DNA of 8,482 bases from Labilithrix luteola (GTDB taxonomy: Bacteria > Myxococcota_A > Polyangia > Polyangiales > Polyangiaceae): NCBI GenBank assembly GCA_026225435.1, contig JAMFST010000079.1:1-8482 (forward strand). Direction: 5' to 3'. This document shows, piece by piece, positions 6,061-8,482 of the stretch; positions within the stretch are counted from its first letter, which is position 1; every line of letters begins with the position of its first letter. Below the pieces are notes generated by a model. That model saw nothing but the letters and a program-made list of their open reading frames with translations. It was not told the DNA's origin and searched no databases. The translations under genes and the position numbers were made by a program.

Positions 6061-6084
6061 TGAATCTGCGTTCAGCTACCTCCA
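6061..6084. repeat. Right arm of inverted repeat around tetR, second candidate operator
   Basis: TGAATCTGCGTTCAGCTAC (6061-6079) is the exact reverse complement of 5418-5436, and the match continues to 6084 with one mismatch. The arm starts 21 bases after the tetR stop codon, in the convergent gap before the glycoside-hydrolase-like gene. An operator is not expected there, because no promoter for a flanking gene should lie in this gap. The two arm dyads are 638 bp apart centre to centre. Confidence 0.75.
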
Positions 6085-6094
6085 AAACGCGCAA

Positions 6095-6110
6095 CGGCCC
6101 CCCCCGGCCG
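6095..6110. terminator. Weak hairpin in convergent gap, possible terminator
   Basis: CGGCC (6095-6099) and GGCCG (6106-6110) can pair across a loop of six C. The hairpin lies between the ends of tetR (6039) and the leftward secreted hydrolase gene (6137). There is no T-tract on either strand, so this is only a possible pause or RNA-end structure. Confidence 0.25.
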
Positions 6111-6136
6111 GCCGAGAGCCGCCCTGCAGCCCCGCG

Positions 6137-7807
6137 TCACGGCACGTCGAAGAACTGCGGCGTCGAGGTGAGCGACAGCGTCGCCCTGCCGCCGCTCGAC
6201 GTGAGCGTGGTCGTGCTCTTCGTCGTCGCGTAGTCCCACGCGTAGGCGGTGATCGAACCGGTGGTGGCGATCGAGTAGCTCGCGGTCGCCGTCTCGGCGG
6301 TCGTCGTCGGCGCAGCCGAGACGGCCCACAGCGCGACCACCGTGTGACCGGCGGTCGTGTGGAACGCGCCCCCCTTGATGGTCGCCGGGAGCGCGAGGGC
6401 CGTCGTCTTACCTTGATCCACCGTCGCCCCCTTCAGGAGCAGGCCGAGCGTGGAGTACGCCACGCCCGTCGACGTCTTCACCGCGTCGGACGGCTGCGCG
6501 AGCGAGGCGATGTCCTGGTACAGCCCCATGTACTGATACGGGTCGGTGCTCGCGCCCGGTTGCGCGCCGTCGCTGAGGAGGAACCAGTCGACGCCGATCA
6601 TCCCGGCGAGGTGCGCGTCGAGCATCACCTTGAGGATGTAGTTCTTCGCGTAGTCCTCGCCGCCGGGTGAGGTGCCGAAGGCGTAGCGCGGCGCGCCCGT
6701 CTCGGTCGCGTTCCAGCTCTTGCCGGTGACGCCCGCAGCGGTCATCACCGCCTGGAACTGGCTCTTCAGCGAGAGGAAGCCGTCCGCCGCCGCGTCCGAA
6801 TTCCCCGGCGTGTACAGCGGGTAATAGTGGAAGTTCAGCACGTCGAAGTACGCGTCCCCCTTCGCCGGGTAGTCCGCCGACACCGCGCCCGTCATCGGCT
6901 GATCGGTGTAGCGGAGGAGCGCCGAGAGGAACGTCGGGTAGCCGATCCCGCCGAGCGCCACCTGCGCCGTCGGGTCGACCTTCTTCGCCACCGCGTAGGT
7001 CACGCGCAGCATGCGGATGTAGTCGAAGATCGCGCCGTTGAAGCGCGGCAGGTCGGCCACGGTCGGCGCCGCGGTCGCCCAGCCCTGGGTGGTCGAGTAA
7101 TTCGGCGTCCAGTCGGGCTCGTTCCACACCTCCCAGATGCGCACCCACGGCTTGTACGCGGTGACCGTCTCCTCCACGTACTTGGCCCAGTAGTTCGCCG
7201 GGTTGACGCTGCCGTCGGCGGCGAAGATCGGCTCGTACAGGTTTGTGGGAATGTACTGCTCGAGAGTGCCGGTGTCACTGTTGGCCGGCGCGGTCGAGTG
7301 GTCCTGGCTCGGGCCGATGAGGAAGCAGACCAGGTTGCTCATCCCGCCGGTGACGTAGCTCGTGGCCGCGTCGGTACGGACGCCGACGCCCCACTGGTCG
7401 AGGAAGTACTCCGGCAGCTTCATCCGGTTGCTGTCGGCGCCCGACGCGATGCCGAGCGCGCCCCCCTGGTTGTCGGTGAAGTTCGGGTTCACGTGGCCGT
7501 CGTTCATGCCGTGGCGGAACGCGCCGCCGAAGGTGTCGGCAACCACGCCGCTCCCCGACCCGCCGTCACCGTCGCTCCCACCGGAGCCGGAGCCGCCCGA
7601 GCCACCGTCCGAGCCCGAGCCGCCGCCGTTTCCACCGCTCCCGGAGCCGCTGTCGGCGCCGCCCCCCGAACCGGCGCCGCCACCGTCCGTGCTGCCGCCG
7701 CCGCCCGCGCCGTCGCCGTTACCCGAGCTGCTGGAGCCGCAGGCACCCAGCGTGACGACCAGCGCAGAGATCAACGAGAGCGATCGCGCGGGCGAAGAGA
7801 TGAGCAT
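6137..7807 (-). CDS. Secreted lipoprotein with clan-A glycoside-hydrolase-like TIM barrel
   Basis: The 556-residue product starts with a signal peptide and a perfect lipobox, LGAC (Cys 23). A low-complexity Gly/Ser/Asp linker follows (24-87), then a barrel-like catalytic region (about 92-470) and a beta-rich C-terminal region (about 475-556). Catalytic candidates fit glycoside hydrolase clan A: WEVWNEPDW with Glu 230 as acid/base (NEP motif), the active-site-type stretch FDVLNFHYYPLY (321-332), and Glu 369 in SWNATETGAP as nucleophile. The spacing of the two glutamates (139 residues) and the IGVDWFLLSDG strand (404-413) suit GH39- or GH5-like enzymes. The exact family and sugar substrate cannot be told by eye. 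The lipid anchor and long linker imply an enzyme displayed at the cell surface or in the periplasm. The gene follows the OmpA-like lipoprotein by 30 bases on the same strand. It has no visible ribosome site, and a hairpin covers its start. Confidence 0.88.
   Translation of the reverse strand: MLISSPARSLSLISALVVTLGACGSSSSGNGDGAGGGGSTDGGGAGSGGGADSGSGSGGNGGGSGSDGGSGGSGSGGSDGDGGSGSGVVADTFGGAFRHGMNDGHVNPNFTDNQGGALGIASGADSNRMKLPEYFLDQWGVGVRTDAATSYVTGGMSNLVCFLIGPSQDHSTAPANSDTGTLEQYIPTNLYEPIFAADGSVNPANYWAKYVEETVTAYKPWVRIWEVWNEPDWTPNYSTTQGWATAAPTVADLPRFNGAIFDYIRMLRVTYAVAKKVDPTAQVALGGIGYPTFLSALLRYTDQPMTGAVSADYPAKGDAYFDVLNFHYYPLYTPGNSDAAADGFLSLKSQFQAVMTAAGVTGKSWNATETGAPRYAFGTSPGGEDYAKNYILKVMLDAHLAGMIGVDWFLLSDGAQPGASTDPYQYMGLYQDIASLAQPSDAVKTSTGVAYSTLGLLLKGATVDQGKTTALALPATIKGGAFHTTAGHTVVALWAVSAAPTTTAETATASYSIATTGSITAYAWDYATTKSTTTLTSSGGRATLSLTSTPQFFDVP
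7547..7738 (-). repeat. Low-complexity Gly/Ser/Asp linker-coding tract
   Basis: About 64 codons of the secreted hydrolase gene encode almost only Gly, Ser and Asp, with some Asn, Ala and Thr (for example GSGGSDGDGGSGSG). The DNA is a degenerate GGC/GGN-AGC/TCN array prone to slippage, so length variation between strains is likely. Such linkers directly after the lipidated cysteine are a common feature of myxobacterial surface lipoproteins (family knowledge). Confidence 0.85.
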
Positions 7808-7821
7808 GCACAGAAGTGCAT
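7806..7821 (-). promoter_or_regulatory. Perfect hairpin over the start codon of the secreted hydrolase gene
   Basis: ATGCAC and GTGCAT (7806-7811 and 7816-7821) pair perfectly around a 4-base loop. Two bases of the ATG at 7807-7805 lie in the stem, which also takes the place of a ribosome binding site. In the transcript this could mask the start, or act as an intergenic processing or attenuation structure between the OmpA-like gene and this one. It could equally be a dyad operator in DNA. No function has been shown. Confidence 0.4.
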
Positions 7822-7837
7822 CACGGACCGGCCCGCC

Positions 7838-8386
7838 TCAAGGAGTCAGATCGAGATCGACACGTCGATCTTGCTGCCACCCCTGCTCGTTGGTCCCGGT
7901 GGCGTCCATCGCGCCGCGCGACACCTCGCCGATCTGACCATCAGGTACGCCAGCGGACTTCAGGTAGGCGCCGACCGCGTTCGCGCGCGACGAGGCGAGC
8001 GCCATGTTGTGCGCATCCGAGCCACGCGGATCGGCGCGGCCGATCAGCTCGAGCTTCGTGCCGTGGAGCGGGCCGCTGGTCACGCACGCGGCGACCTGAT
8101 CGAGGATGGCTCGATCGTCATCGGTGATCTGCGCCTGGTCGAACTGGAACTTCGGCGCGGTGGCGGCGTTGTCCACGTCCACCTTGCACCGCCGCAGCAG
8201 GCTCTCGGACAGGCGCATGTCGCCGCGGCGCACCTGATGGAGGGTCACGTCGGTGCTCGTGGTCGTCGTGGTGGAGACGGCCTCCGCGCTCGCCGGCGGC
8301 GGTGCGTTGTGGGAACACCCGGCCGCGAACGTGCCGGCAACGAGGCTCGAGGCGAGGATGAGTGCTCTACCGTTGATCAGCATCAT
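7838..8386 (-). CDS. OmpA-domain (peptidoglycan-binding) lipoprotein
   Basis: The 182-residue product has a signal peptide MMLINGRALILASSLVAGTFAAGC with lipobox AAGC (Cys 24), then a Pro/Ala and Thr-rich spacer (about 28-46), a short helix with Cys 67, and a C-terminal OmpA-like domain (about 79-182). That domain shows FQFDQAQITDDDRAILDQVA, the GRADPRGSDAHNMALASSRANAVGAYL core with D119 and R134 at the positions that bind diaminopimelate in peptidoglycan, and the closing RRVDLDL. It should sit in the outer membrane and grip the cell wall, like Pal and related proteins. Cys 67 and Cys 101 could form a disulfide. The frame is open for 29 more codons upstream, but AAGGAGA at 8398-8392 fixes the start at the ATG at 8386. 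It is the first of two leftward genes. No tol genes are nearby, so calling it pal is not justified. Confidence 0.92.
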   Translation of the reverse strand: MMLINGRALILASSLVAGTFAAGCSHNAPPPASAEAVSTTTTTSTDVTLHQVRRGDMRLSESLLRRCKVDVDNAATAPKFQFDQAQITDDDRAILDQVAACVTSGPLHGTKLELIGRADPRGSDAHNMALASSRANAVGAYLKSAGVPDGQIGEVSRGAMDATGTNEQGWQQDRRVDLDLTP

Positions 8387-8482
8387 GGGAATCTCCTTGG
8401 GCCGGGCCGTAGGAGCATCCGACATGCCACTCGCGTGGGCTGGATTCTCGGGGAGTTTCGGCCCCTTGCGCACCGCGCCAAC
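8387..8482 (-). promoter_or_regulatory. Upstream region and ribosome binding site of the OmpA-like lipoprotein gene
   Basis: A strong Shine-Dalgarno AAGGAGA lies at 8398-8392, 6 bases (after GGAG) from the ATG at 8386. The rest of this stretch up to the window edge should contain the promoter, but I see no clear -35/-10 pair. No gene is visible here within the window. Confidence 0.6.

Noticed and set aside
7362..7937. Plus-strand open frame with a Pro/Glu-rich product
   Set aside because: The Pro-rich run is simply the complement of the Gly/Ser linker codons of the secreted hydrolase gene.
8387..8473. 29-residue N-terminal extension of the OmpA-like lipoprotein
   Set aside because: It would bury the signal peptide, and a strong AAGGAGA site stands before the ATG at 8386.
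1..8482. Search for CRISPR array, tRNA, rRNA, insertion sequence or phage genes
   Set aside because: I saw no regular spaced repeats, cloverleaf-like sequence, rRNA-like stretch, transposase or integrase motif on either strand.

Overview
The window looks like chromosomal DNA of a high-GC Gram-negative bacterium, most probably a myxobacterium or a relative (Polyangia type). This is an inference from three things: about 70% GC in most lines I counted by hand; several lipoproteins with loose lipoboxes and long Gly/Ser/Asp linkers; and dense, short-spaced genes with many spurious antisense reading frames. I see no rRNA, tRNA, CRISPR array, transposase or phage gene.

Left part (1-2338): the 5' part of a leftward AMP-forming acyl-CoA synthetase gene runs off the left edge (1-442) and was recognised by translating the minus strand. 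Divergent from it, across a 116-bp gap, are a rightward HSL-family (HGGG/GDSGGG) alpha/beta hydrolase gene (559-1524) and, four bases later, a TTG-started gene for a two-helix membrane protein with a PH-like domain and a helical tail (1529-2308). The left part ends at a 25-bp convergent junction holding two tandem hairpins.

Middle part (2334-6084): three leftward genes form a probable operon, read from 5323 down to 2334: an unknown lipoprotein, an exported (twin-arginine, probable lipoprotein) dienelactone-hydrolase-family enzyme, and an NtaA/DszA-type flavin-dependent monooxygenase. The last two are tightly coupled: the second gene's stop codon forms part of the third gene's ribosome binding site. 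Divergent from the operon, across 131 bp, is a TetR-family regulator (5455-6039). The usual reading is a small catabolic or detoxifying operon controlled by a TetR repressor, with an unidentified substrate. The tetR gene lies between two inverted copies of a 24-bp sequence (19 bp perfect plus an imperfect extension). Each copy contains the dyad TGAA-N6-TTCA, and the gene has visibly lower GC than its neighbours. This is the most unusual structure in the window.

Right part (6085-8482): two leftward genes, an OmpA-domain lipoprotein (8386-7838) and a large secreted lipoprotein with a clan-A glycoside-hydrolase-like barrel behind a 64-residue Gly/Ser linker (7807-6137). They are 30 bp apart, and a perfect 6-bp hairpin covers the second gene's start codon.

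No gene-free stretch exceeds about 130 bases. I did not find a clearly new multi-gene system. The best candidates for follow-up are the repeat-bracketed tetR and the mixed-compartment operon next to it.
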